From contig JAJFKU010000054.1 in NCBI GenBank assembly GCA_021773035.1, forward strand, positions 1 to 41,576: a stretch of 41,576 nucleotides of DNA. The letters are read 5' to 3'. The position numbers and the translations under genes were made by a program. Positions 1 through 5,985 of this stretch are shown here, piece by piece. This DNA comes from Woeseiaceae bacterium. GTDB lineage: Bacteria; Pseudomonadota; Gammaproteobacteria; Steroidobacterales; Woeseiaceae. Numbering within the stretch: position 1 is the stretch's first letter; each line of letters opens with the position of its first letter. The notes below the pieces were generated by a model. The model saw nothing but the letters and a program-made list of their open reading frames with translations. It ran no database searches and was not told where the DNA came from.

Positions 1-12
1 GGGTCGGTCACC
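1..12. other. Left copy of 12-bp terminal repeat (putative cos end)
   Basis: The first 12 bases, GGGTCGGTCACC, recur exactly as the last 12 bases of the window. Lambda has 12-base 5' cohesive ends beside its terminase genes, and here the terminase genes lie next to the other copy. Read in the late-gene direction the element is GGTGACCGACCC, with partial twofold symmetry (GGT...ACC). It fits a filled-in cohesive end; a short assembly overlap of a circular molecule is the alternative. Confidence 0.65.
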
Positions 13-113
13 CGCAGTAGCCACCCCCCTCAGGAAGTACCTTTTCTATCTTAAGGGCACCATACATCCACTTCTCCACTGTCCTATGGCTACGCTCAAA
101 TCTTCATGGCCAT

Positions 114-533
114 TCACCCCTCCCCCGCTTCCCTTGCGTCGTGTTTCCGTTGAGCCACCCGATTGGCCCGGCACGCTTTACAATAACGGTGCCAACGCCG
201 AGTGACTTTGTTCTGACAATCACATGCCGCACAGGTGGGTAACGCGCCCCCTCTGAATTTTTCGTTATACTTAATATTTTTCCCCGCACACGCTTTGCAC
301 CGGAGGGCATTCGTCGGGTTATCGTGTGCTCGGCCACACTCCCCGCATTGTCCCTGTTGCACACGCGCCGCTCTGAGCCGCCGTTCTCGCGCTAACGCTT
401 TGCCCCGGCAGGCCACACATGATGAGGCATATGGCCCGTCTTTAGGCTTGCCACAATCCTCACACCGCCCCGTTTCTCGGTAGACGGCCCGCCGATGGTG
501 CTGTTTAATCGTCCGAATGGCCCGAACATCCAT
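114..533 (-). CDS. Small protein with three tandem zinc ribbons
   Basis: About 139 residues. Three consecutive units each hold two Cys-x2-Cys pairs: CEDC with CVAC, CGEC with CKAC, and CAAC with CKAC, separated by roughly 20 residues. The spacing is that of four-cysteine zinc ribbons, and the rest is rich in Arg and Lys, so binding of nucleic acid is plausible but unproven. The frame is open to 551, but ATG at 533 follows an AGGA element at good distance and is preferred. It is the last leftward gene before the cos end. I do not recognise a named family; the CxxC repeats are the only firm signal. Confidence 0.7.
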   Translation of the reverse strand: MDVRAIRTIKQHHRRAVYRETGRCEDCGKPKDGPYASSCVACRGKALARERRLRAARVQQGQCGECGRAHDNPTNALRCKACAGKNIKYNEKFRGGALPTCAACDCQNKVTRRWHRYCKACRANRVAQRKHDAREAGEG

Positions 534-605
534 GAGTTTTCCTAACGTCACAATGCACGCAAGAGCCCTGATGCATTTGCGGAGATGCTAACGACGAGCG
601 GCTAC

Positions 606-634
606 TAGACACGTCAACATCGACTCGCTAAAAT
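606..634 (+). promoter_or_regulatory. Candidate rightward sigma70-type promoter
   Basis: TAGACA (606-611), a 17-bp spacer, then TAAAAT (629-634): five of six matches to each consensus box. It is the only rightward promoter candidate placed directly before a rightward ORF. The predicted transcription start, 7 bases past the -10 box, falls at 641, which is the first base of the GTG start codon of the ORF, so the message could be leaderless. Confidence 0.5.
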
Positions 635-640
635 ATCGGG

Positions 641-772
641 GTGGCTATATCTCAAAATACCAGGGACGCCGACGAAGAACTCCGGCAAAAACTTCAAAAC
701 GCCGACCTAAATAAGTTCAAGAAGGCAGTGAAGAAAGTTCTTGCGCCGCCACGACCTACAAAACAAAAATAA
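641..772 (+). CDS. 43-residue basic helical protein, the only rightward gene
   Basis: GTG start, 43 residues, stop at 770-772. The composition is protein-like: an acidic start (DADEEL), then an amphipathic Lys-rich helix (KFKKAVKKVL) and a Pro/Lys tail. An in-frame stop at 629-631 fixes GTG 641 as the earliest start. No Shine-Dalgarno site is evident, but the -10 box lies exactly where leaderless transcription would begin at the GTG. It converges on the DUF3800 gene with 4 bases between the stops. It could be a small moron or a regulator or partner of the neighbour. No family is recognised, and an accidental ORF remains possible. Confidence 0.5.
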   Translation: MAISQNTRDADEELRQKLQNADLNKFKKAVKKVLAPPRPTKQK

Positions 773-776
773 CAGC

Positions 777-1526
777 TCATCGTCTTGGGAACCCCAATTT
801 ATTGCAACCAGTGACCATTGCTTTTTCATCCGCAATGGTCCAATCATCGCCGCCTGGTAACTGTCGTGTGATTGCTACTAGCGACTCACGCTCTTTCCAA
901 ACATCATCTTCAATTCCACGGGATATTCTTCTTCTATGCTCCCACGCCAGCAAGTCGGCAGCTTGAAACGGTGAACAATCCTCTTTTGATAAGAAAACCG
1001 GAAACGGCCTATGCCCTCGAATCTCAAAGGCTTTGATCAATTCACCTTTATGTTTATCACCGTCCTCAAAAAAATATTGAATCGTGTCATTTCCAGAGGC
1101 TTTACGTTTGCGCAAGCTCTTATGCATCCATTGAACAACATTCCCGATTGCATAACTCGCGCACAATGGATACGGGAGAGAGGCATATTTAGGTATTTTA
1201 TATAGGCGTGAAACTGTTTTTAGGTCTTCGACAATCACACCGGCAGAAAAACTCTTGTGCGTGTAAACCTTTATGATTTTTATTGCCTCAGCGAGAAATT
1301 GCTTGCGTTTCAATTTGTCATCCTTCCAACTGCTATATTGGCCGACCCCTGAAGTGAAGTCTTTCATGTGGAAGAAGCCTTTAATACCGTGCCGGGCCAG
1401 CAATTCTGACCAGCAATCATCGAATTTATTCCACTTCTCGACCGTTGACACAAACCCAGAAACATACAGTACGGAAGTGCTGTCTGAATGCCCACTTGCA
1501 TCAAAATAAACCGAGAACATCGCCAT
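777..1526 (-). CDS. DUF3800 domain protein
   Basis: About 249 residues from the ATG at 1526. The N-terminus VYFDASG is the DUF3800 signature (D-x-S-G just after the start), followed by HMKDF, an acidic FFEDGDK stretch and a C-terminal QAADLLAW motif, all typical of this family. DUF3800 proteins are predicted to have an RNase H-like fold with acidic active-site residues; their activity is not established, and they are common in mobile DNA. The frame is open to an ATG at 1625, where AGGAGG abuts the start with no spacer, so the start giving the canonical family N-terminus is preferred. Long gaps on both sides and the convergent rightward ORF mark it as an accessory cassette. Confidence 0.85.
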   Translation of the reverse strand: MAMFSVYFDASGHSDSTSVLYVSGFVSTVEKWNKFDDCWSELLARHGIKGFFHMKDFTSGVGQYSSWKDDKLKRKQFLAEAIKIIKVYTHKSFSAGVIVEDLKTVSRLYKIPKYASLPYPLCASYAIGNVVQWMHKSLRKRKASGNDTIQYFFEDGDKHKGELIKAFEIRGHRPFPVFLSKEDCSPFQAADLLAWEHRRRISRGIEDDVWKERESLVAITRQLPGGDDWTIADEKAMVTGCNKLGFPRR

Positions 1527-1720
1527 AAGCTCTTTCCCAGTGTAACGATTGAGATAAATTGAGCGTACTACATGCTCAAGGGCTGAATGTTTTTTTTCTT
1601 TTGCAAACGAGGCAAACAATCGCATCCTCCTAGGGAGAAGGTGTCAACACCAACATAATCGCCCCTTCGTCACATCCTGCGAAACGTCCACATTGCTAAA
1701 TGGCTTTCAACCGCCCCACC

Positions 1721-2107
1721 TCATCCCCGTTTCTCTTGGCCGCTGATGATGTTGGTTATCTTCACTGTTCGTTCTTGTATCGTCGCAAGTGAATCAAGGA
1801 TTGTACGCATGACGTCAACGTTAGCTTCTAACACTTCACCTTTCAACCGTTCCAACTCAGCCCGTGCGGTTTGGAGTTCTTCCCTTCGTTCACGGTAGGC
1901 GTTGATGAGTTTCCTATTCTTAACTCGTTCCAGCTGAATTTCGTTATAACACCAGTTAAGTAAATGCTGGTCTATAGAGGGAGTATCTGTATGTGTGCTC
2001 GTTGGCTTCCACAATGCTGAGCCACAAGCCGGGGGATTGTCCGACAACCATTTCAATACTGCTTCTAATTGTAACTCATCCTCACTCACCGGTTTGTGGG
2101 TCATCAT
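1721..2107 (-). CDS. Hypothetical protein with central coiled coil
   Basis: 128 residues. The middle (about residues 55 to 105) is rich in Glu, Arg and Leu with heptad-like spacing (AYRERREELQTARAELERL), so it probably dimerises through a coiled coil. The N-terminal part carries no motif I know. The start overlaps the end of the upstream gene in an ATGATGA arrangement behind AAGGAGGG, so translation is coupled; the second ATG at 2104 is an equally good start. No function can be assigned. The 95 bases downstream before the DUF3800 gene hold no ORF of note. Confidence 0.65.
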   Translation of the reverse strand: MMTHKPVSEDELQLEAVLKWLSDNPPACGSALWKPTSTHTDTPSIDQHLLNWCYNEIQLERVKNRKLINAYRERREELQTARAELERLKGEVLEANVDVMRTILDSLATIQERTVKITNIISGQEKRG

Positions 2108-2499
2108 CCCTCCTTCGTCATCCGATACGCCCGTAATCGCAGCGAGGCGGTGGCTTCTTGTTCTTGTCTACTCAATAGGTCGATGAACCAATCATGCTTT
2201 ACCTCCACCGGCTTTGTTATCATTGGTTCGCAAATATCCCACGCAAGAGACCGTAAATGGGTGAAATAAATACGATATTGCTGATCGTCCATCCCCTCCA
2301 CCAACTCCATCATCAGATCCACAGACTCATCATACCTAGGCACCCAATAATAATTTTGAAAATAATAATGGTCACGCAAACATGGTACGTCTTCCGGAGG
2401 TGGGATGCCAAATAATTCAGCATCATAATCAAGTTCCTCCCACCCCAACTGTCCCGCTAACCATTCGAGATCCTGCTCGGCTTGTGTGCGTTCGCTCAT
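2104..2499 (-). CDS. Hypothetical acidic protein
   Basis: 131 residues, starting MSERTQAEQ. It is rich in Asp, Glu, Trp and Tyr (for example DHYYFQNYYWVPRYDE), with no cysteine pairs, membrane segment or recognisable catalytic motif. Its end overlaps the start of the next gene by four bases, which supports real coding and coupled translation. It belongs to the block of small accessory genes between 1.7 and 4.3 kb. I do not recognise the family. Confidence 0.6.
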   Translation of the reverse strand: MSERTQAEQDLEWLAGQLGWEELDYDAELFGIPPPEDVPCLRDHYYFQNYYWVPRYDESVDLMMELVEGMDDQQYRIYFTHLRSLAWDICEPMITKPVEVKHDWFIDLLSRQEQEATASLRLRAYRMTKEG

Positions 2500-2523
2500 G
2501 TTATCCAGCTCCCATACTACGCC

Positions 2524-2607
2524 CTATTGATTACCGTCAGGAATAATCCCAACAACCACAACCGTACACACCAACCATGTGATTATTTCTATCCAGAGGT
2601 CACTCAT
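2524..2607 (-). CDS. 27-residue single-span membrane peptide
   Basis: ATG at 2607 gives 27 residues: a short polar start (MSDLW), a hydrophobic stretch of about 17 residues (IITWLVCTVVVVGII) and a polar end. The start overlaps the stop of a 19-codon reading frame (2604-2663), which in turn overlaps the stop of the ASCH-like gene; both overlaps are ATGA. The start region GTGAAGTGGGATGAGTGAC is a copy of the one before the 126-residue gene ending at 3695. The small size keeps confidence moderate; a coupled small membrane protein is the best reading. Confidence 0.4.
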   Translation of the reverse strand: MSDLWIEIITWLVCTVVVVGIIPDGNQ

Positions 2608-2659
2608 CCCACTTCACCGTCCTCCCGCCATAATTGCCACGAACAAAATTTCACTGGAC

Positions 2660-3148
2660 TCATACTTTTTTGAACTCCAATACAAATACCCAAGGATTCT
2701 TAGCCCAGGTGTATGGGGTGGAGTAGATGGAGTCCCAAACAGCGCGAAATGATCTCTTGCATGAATAAGCAGGGTTAGCCCCTTTTAAGTTTTTCACTCC
2801 CTCTGCGACGGCATCCTCTTCCGAAATATCCTGCACTCGCTCAACTCTCACGTTCAAAATTTCTAACGTGATTACTGGTATTCCAGGAAGAGGGGAAGCC
2901 ACCAACAGCCGGTTTCCCTGGATACCATAAGGGCACCCATAAATCTGCGAGCCTTCTTCTGGGTGTTCGCTGTTAAAAAAGTACCACCCCCACCCATCAC
3001 GGCCATCTATATGAACAGGGCGTAAATCACACTCAACGAAAGTTGACTGTGGCTGCGGCTTCACCACTCGCCGTGTCTGCGTCTTGCGCCCATCCAAAAG
3101 GGCTCGAACCATTTCGCCATTAAAATTTATGGCCGACTTGCGGTTCAT
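2660..3148 (-). CDS. ASCH-like phage protein
   Basis: 162 residues. The start MNRKSAINFNGEMVRALLDGRKTQTRRV, shortened here to its core GRKTQTRRVVKP, is the phage ASCH-type pattern (F.. .MVRALL.GRKTQTRR), followed by a Trp-rich middle, RLVASPLPGIPVITLEI, a VQDISEEDAVAEG segment and a C-terminal WAKNPWVFVLEFK. ASCH domains resemble PUA RNA-binding folds; members of this phage group have no settled function, with RNA or nucleotide binding inferred. It overlaps the upstream gene by four bases and sits in a coupled string of accessory genes. Family placement is fairly sure; the role is open. Confidence 0.75.
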   Translation of the reverse strand: MNRKSAINFNGEMVRALLDGRKTQTRRVVKPQPQSTFVECDLRPVHIDGRDGWGWYFFNSEHPEEGSQIYGCPYGIQGNRLLVASPLPGIPVITLEILNVRVERVQDISEEDAVAEGVKNLKGANPAYSCKRSFRAVWDSIYSTPYTWAKNPWVFVLEFKKV

Positions 3149-3318
3149 GACACAATCTTCCTTACTTGCAATTCATGAAAGAGTCGCTCTGCTGCTGGTG
3201 AAATTTCTGTATGCCCGACAACCTCATCTCTCATGATTCGGTATTGATTAAGTCCTTCCATTGCGACCGCTTCGTGCTTGACAAAGGCCGCTAAGGCCTC
3301 TAACTCTAAATCACTCAT
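3145..3318 (-). CDS. Small hypothetical helical protein
   Basis: 57 residues from the ATG at 3318 (MSDLELEALAAFVKHEA). The frame is open further upstream, but this ATG overlaps the TGA of the preceding gene (ATGA) and shares the MSD start and GTGGAGTGGG leader found at two other junctions nearby, so it is preferred. The protein is predicted helical, with no motif recognised. It overlaps the ASCH-like gene start by four bases. Confidence 0.6.
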   Translation of the reverse strand: MSDLELEALAAFVKHEAVAMEGLNQYRIMRDEVVGHTEISPAAERLFHELQVRKIVS

Positions 3319-3695
3319 CCCCACTCCACCCCATTTACTTTCGCCCATGCCTGTAATTGTTGTGCTGGTGTGGCCGTTGCAACTTGGTAGGGCGACGGAT
3401 ACACCGCTGGCTTCCACTTACTTTCAAGAATGCGTAGTAGCTGTCTCCCAAATACGCCACGGCTGTGTTCATCCAACCCCTCCAACACCTCAGCCATTGC
3501 GTTGCGGTCATTCAAGAGGTCGGGCAACGAATACCCTTCACCTGTTACTCCACATAAAGGCTCCATCCATTCGGGCACAGCAAACGCCACAAACGCAGCC
3601 ACTTTAAACATAGTGCCACTTGGAATTAGTCTCACCCGCTCGCACCCCAACGCCTCCAAACACCGCTTGAGATTCGCTTGGTCTGTGTCACTCAT
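3315..3695 (-). CDS. Hypothetical protein
   Basis: 126 residues starting MSDTDQANLKRCLEALG. The middle contains a DLLNDRNAMAEVLEGL stretch and the end a VATATPAQQLQAWAKVNG segment. This mix resembles small phage proteins that describe a 'task' or site list, but no catalytic or metal motif is seen and I cannot name a family. The start carries the repeated junction GTGAAGTGGGATGAGTGAC, and its stop overlaps the next start in an ATGA. Coding is well supported by these tight overlaps. Confidence 0.6.
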   Translation of the reverse strand: MSDTDQANLKRCLEALGCERVRLIPSGTMFKVAAFVAFAVPEWMEPLCGVTGEGYSLPDLLNDRNAMAEVLEGLDEHSRGVFGRQLLRILESKWKPAVYPSPYQVATATPAQQLQAWAKVNGVEWG

Positions 3696-3701
3696 CCCAC
3701 T

Positions 3702-4022
3702 TCACCCCCTCCCCGCTATCGGCGCGGCATCCGCCGGGATGGCATCGAGGCACCATTGCAAGCCCTCGCTCGCCACCATTAAATTTTCTTCACAGACCCG
3801 GTACATCTGGTTTTTATTTTGCACCAAATACAACAGCTGTGTCCCGCTGGGTCCCTCTATTGAATGCCGCTCGGCGACAAAGAGATAGGCTGGGTATCTG
3901 GCGTGTGCGACCTTGAGGGTGTGCAGATTCAGGTTCATGCCGACGCATTCTTGGACGGAATTTCTTGTCACCACCGCATCACCCAGATTGAATTTGTACG
4001 TAATAGAAACCGTCTTCATCAC
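3702..4022 (-). CDS. Hypothetical small protein, possible beta-barrel
   Basis: 106 residues. The N-terminus KFNLGDAVVTRNS followed by AYLFVAERHS and TQLLYLVQNKNQMYRVCEENL is the layout of small SH3-like barrel proteins of phages (a 'G-D-x-V' turn, then tyrosine-rich strands and a final 'V.E..L'). I infer this from pattern only. ATG 4022 and ATG 4019 are both possible; the start overlaps the stop of the upstream zinc-ribbon gene behind CAGGAGGGG. No catalytic residue is apparent. Confidence 0.6.
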   Translation of the reverse strand: MMKTVSITYKFNLGDAVVTRNSVQECVGMNLNLHTLKVAHARYPAYLFVAERHSIEGPSGTQLLYLVQNKNQMYRVCEENLMVASEGLQWCLDAIPADAAPIAGRG

Positions 4023-4204
4023 CCCTCCTGTTCCGTGGCTACCTCACACCCCGCTCGCCTCTTCCTCTTTATAAAGAGGCTGCTCAACCGATGCACCGCA
4101 TACCGTCCGCACGCCTGCGGGGTTGGGCACTCGTACACCTGCTGTTCGCCATTGTAATTATCCCAGACATATGTCACTGGCTGTTTACAGGTTGGGCAAT
4201 TCAT
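4019..4204 (-). CDS. Small zinc-ribbon protein
   Basis: 61 residues from ATG 4204, beginning MNCPTCKQPVTYVWDN and continuing to YECPTPQACGRY: Cys-x2-Cys, about 20 residues, then Cys-x5-Cys, a likely single zinc site. The tail is basic (KRKRRAG). The frame is open to 4273, but ATG 4204 overlaps the TGA of the small membrane gene upstream (ATGA), so it is taken as the true start. The role is unknown; many phage early regions carry such ribbons. Confidence 0.6.
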   Translation of the reverse strand: MNCPTCKQPVTYVWDNYNGEQQVYECPTPQACGRYAVHRLSSLFIKRKRRAGCEVATEQEG

Positions 4205-4326
4205 CCCACTCCATTCCATAACTGCCACGCATACGCCACCGCTACGATCAAAACTGCCACCGCCACAATACACGCCGCAATCCCTATGAGTTCTTGCAAG
4301 TTGTTATTCATTCGTGGCCTCGCCAT
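4201..4326 (-). CDS. 41-residue single-span membrane protein
   Basis: ATG at 4326 overlaps the TAA of the exported protein upstream (TAATG) behind AGGAG. It encodes 41 residues: a polar start (NNNLQELIG), one hydrophobic segment of about 20 residues (AACIVAVAVLIVAVAYAW) and a short tail ending NGVG. A second start at 4311 behind GAGG would give 36 residues. The stop overlaps the zinc-ribbon start by ATGA. Double coupling and a clean transmembrane pattern make it likely real. A holin-like or regulatory membrane role is possible but unsupported. Confidence 0.6.
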   Translation of the reverse strand: MARPRMNNNLQELIGIAACIVAVAVLIVAVAYAWQLWNGVG

Positions 4327-5228
4327 TACTGCTCCTGGATCACCACCACATACATACTCGCTCCACCACTCTCATTGCCCCCCAACAGCACCCGCCCAGC
4401 CGCCACAGTCTGGCACCACAGCGTGAGTGTGCTATCAGTGGTTTCCAGTATTTCGTTCGCATCAACATACCCTGCCATCCACGTCGGGAGCACCGTCAAC
4501 CGCGTATCTCGCGCAATGCAGACCTCAGAGGCCTTGTTCGTGGTAAATTCCATGTAGGGATTCCGCGTTGACTGCTTATCGGCATTCGGTGTCTGAAAAT
4601 AGGTGGCCCCGACTCGTTGTTGCGCGAGTGCGGTGACCGTGTACGCCCTATCGGTATACACCAACACCCCCAGGTCTAACTGGAACATCCGCAACACCGG
4701 AACAGAGGTCGGATCCAGCCCTGCCCCATAATACGAGATGTCGGTAATCTCCAAGGGGTCTGGTGGTGGCCAGGTGGGAGGCGGGGGATTCCCTCCTGTC
4801 TCTCCCCCAGACCCCTCCCGTACGGTGACACGAAAGATGTTCCGAAACGTGGCCTCCACCCAGGGCGAGACATTCCCCGCCCCATCTTTGGCCCGTACCC
4901 GAATATATTTTTGCCCGAGGGCTCGGCGAAACACATCCCCAACGGGGATCGTCGCACCCAGCCGCCCTCCCACAAAGATCTCAGGCGCCCACGCGGCCCC
5001 CAGATCATCCCTCGTTTGGTATTCATACCCCACCACATCGAGTGAGGGAGGGGGACCAATACAGCCTAATTCAGCCGCCGGGGCACAATCCTCGCAGTAT
5101 TTCGCAGGATCGCAGACCTGCCCATACGCCACAATCGCCGTGAATATCAAAAACAGGGCCACCACAAAGATAACAAAAACTGCGGCAATCCCCATTCCAA
5201 TATGTTGTTCGTGCCACTTCATCGCCAT
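4326..5228 (-). CDS. Exported or membrane-anchored protein with fibronectin-like segments
   Basis: 300 residues. A hydrophobic stretch at about residues 12 to 35 ends in AYGQ and is followed by a Cys-rich segment (VCDPAKYCEDC), so the protein is probably sent through the Sec system and either cleaved or kept as a signal anchor. Residues 60 to 135 (YIRVRAKDGAGNVSPW) look like a fibronectin type III or similar beta-sandwich. A Pro-rich linker (NPPPPTWPPPDP) leads to a second beta-rich domain with three more cysteines. It starts just after the Ala-rich protein and is followed by the coupled 41-residue membrane gene. The role is unknown; phage-encoded envelope or surface modification is an inference. 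Confidence 0.65.
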   Translation of the reverse strand: MAMKWHEQHIGMGIAAVFVIFVVALFLIFTAIVAYGQVCDPAKYCEDCAPAAELGCIGPPPSLDVVGYEYQTRDDLGAAWAPEIFVGGRLGATIPVGDVFRRALGQKYIRVRAKDGAGNVSPWVEATFRNIFRVTVREGSGGETGGNPPPPTWPPPDPLEITDISYYGAGLDPTSVPVLRMFQLDLGVLVYTDRAYTVTALAQQRVGATYFQTPNADKQSTRNPYMEFTTNKASEVCIARDTRLTVLPTWMAGYVDANEILETTDSTLTLWCQTVAAGRVLLGGNESGGASMYVVVIQEQ

Positions 5229-5231
5229 CTC

Positions 5232-5975
5232 CTAGGTCCGCGTCAACATCGTTTCTGCTCCACACAACGGAGCCACCGCCACGGAATCTTCGCACGGGGT
5301 CGGACGCATCCCTCTGTATATGTTCAGCAATGTAGAGAGCTGCCAGTCTAATTCAGCCGCATCAGCCGCATACACCGAGCGAGCCGCATGAGCCGAATCA
5401 GCCGCATCAGCCGCACCAGCCGCATCAGCCGCATACGCCGCACCAGCCGCCCGAGCCGCATACTCCGCATACGCCGCACCAGCCGCCCGAGCCGCATACG
5501 CCGCATACGCCGCACCAGCCGCACCAGCCGGTTCCTTGCCTGTAGACACCCATAACGTAAAATGTTCTACCGCTGCGCTTAAAACACCAGGCAGATCAAA
5601 TCGTGTTTCTGTATTTCGCTCTTCCATCCTCCTCATTAACGCCAAGGCAAACATCGGCCACGCAAGGGATACATCGACGCCGACTGGAATAGCCTCAATA
5701 TAGGGGACCGACAATTCCTTAGCTTTGTCGGCGGCTAACGCCTCAAAAAAGTACTCTCCAAGTGTGCCCACAAAGATAGGCAGATTAAACAGCCTCATGA
5801 CCTCGGTGACATCACCCGTTCTCGTCAGACATCCAATAAAACACCCTTTAAACGTCGCACCCTCCCCTTGCGTATACGTCCCCTGAATAAACCTGTCAGC
5901 GGCCTGGTCGTCACGCAACTGCGTCAGTAGTGCCGCCTTCAGTTTAGGATCATTGAAAAATGTGGTACTGTTCAT
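5232..5975 (-). CDS. Ala-rich triplet-repeat protein
   Basis: 247 residues. The first 145 residues match a phage family I have seen without a function: GTYTQGEGATFKGCFIGC, then a segment on a 'metallic' short helix set, and PVGVDVSLAW. Residues about 149 to 208 are a run of three-residue units of the type A-x-A with Gly, Tyr, Arg or Asp inserted (AAYAAYAARAAGAAYA), probably one long helix or solenoid. The C-terminus APLCGAETMLTRT nearly repeats the end of the neighbouring exported protein. Such Ala-Tyr repeats occur in several phage and immunity-type proteins. The function is unknown; the N-terminal family call is moderate. Confidence 0.65.
   Translation of the reverse strand: MNSTTFFNDPKLKAALLTQLRDDQAADRFIQGTYTQGEGATFKGCFIGCLTRTGDVTEVMRLFNLPIFVGTLGEYFFEALAADKAKELSVPYIEAIPVGVDVSLAWPMFALALMRRMEERNTETRFDLPGVLSAAVEHFTLWVSTGKEPAGAAGAAYAAYAARAAGAAYAEYAARAAGAAYAADAAGAADAADSAHAARSVYAADAAELDWQLSTLLNIYRGMRPTPCEDSVAVAPLCGAETMLTRT
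5257..5277. repeat. 21-bp hairpin repeat, copy 1
   Basis: GCTCCACACAACGGAGCCACC occurs here and identically at 6011-6031. It contains an inverted repeat, (G)GCTCC and GGAGC(C), around a 7-base loop, and lies at the 3' end of the Ala-rich gene, encoding the APLCGAE tail. No T-run follows on either strand, so it is not an ordinary intrinsic terminator. Confidence 0.7.
5354..5530. repeat. 9-bp tandem repeat array inside the Ala-rich gene
   Basis: About 19 to 20 imperfect copies of a 9-bp unit, consensus AGCCGCAYM. There is a higher-order 36-bp block (CGCCGCACC, AGCCGCCCG, AGCCGCATA, then CTCCGCATA or CGCCGCATA) present twice. Because the unit is three codons, gain or loss of copies keeps the frame. 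Confidence 0.85.
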
Positions 5976-5985
5976 CGATTACCCC

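Noticed and set aside
1642..1647. TTGACA on the minus strand before the DUF3800 gene
   Set aside because: No acceptable -10 box lies 16 to 18 bp downstream, so it was not called a promoter.
5354..5530. Short GCC-rich repeats as a possible CRISPR or origin iteron array
   Set aside because: The 9-bp unit is three codons within an intact gene and has no spacers; an Ala-rich protein repeat explains it.
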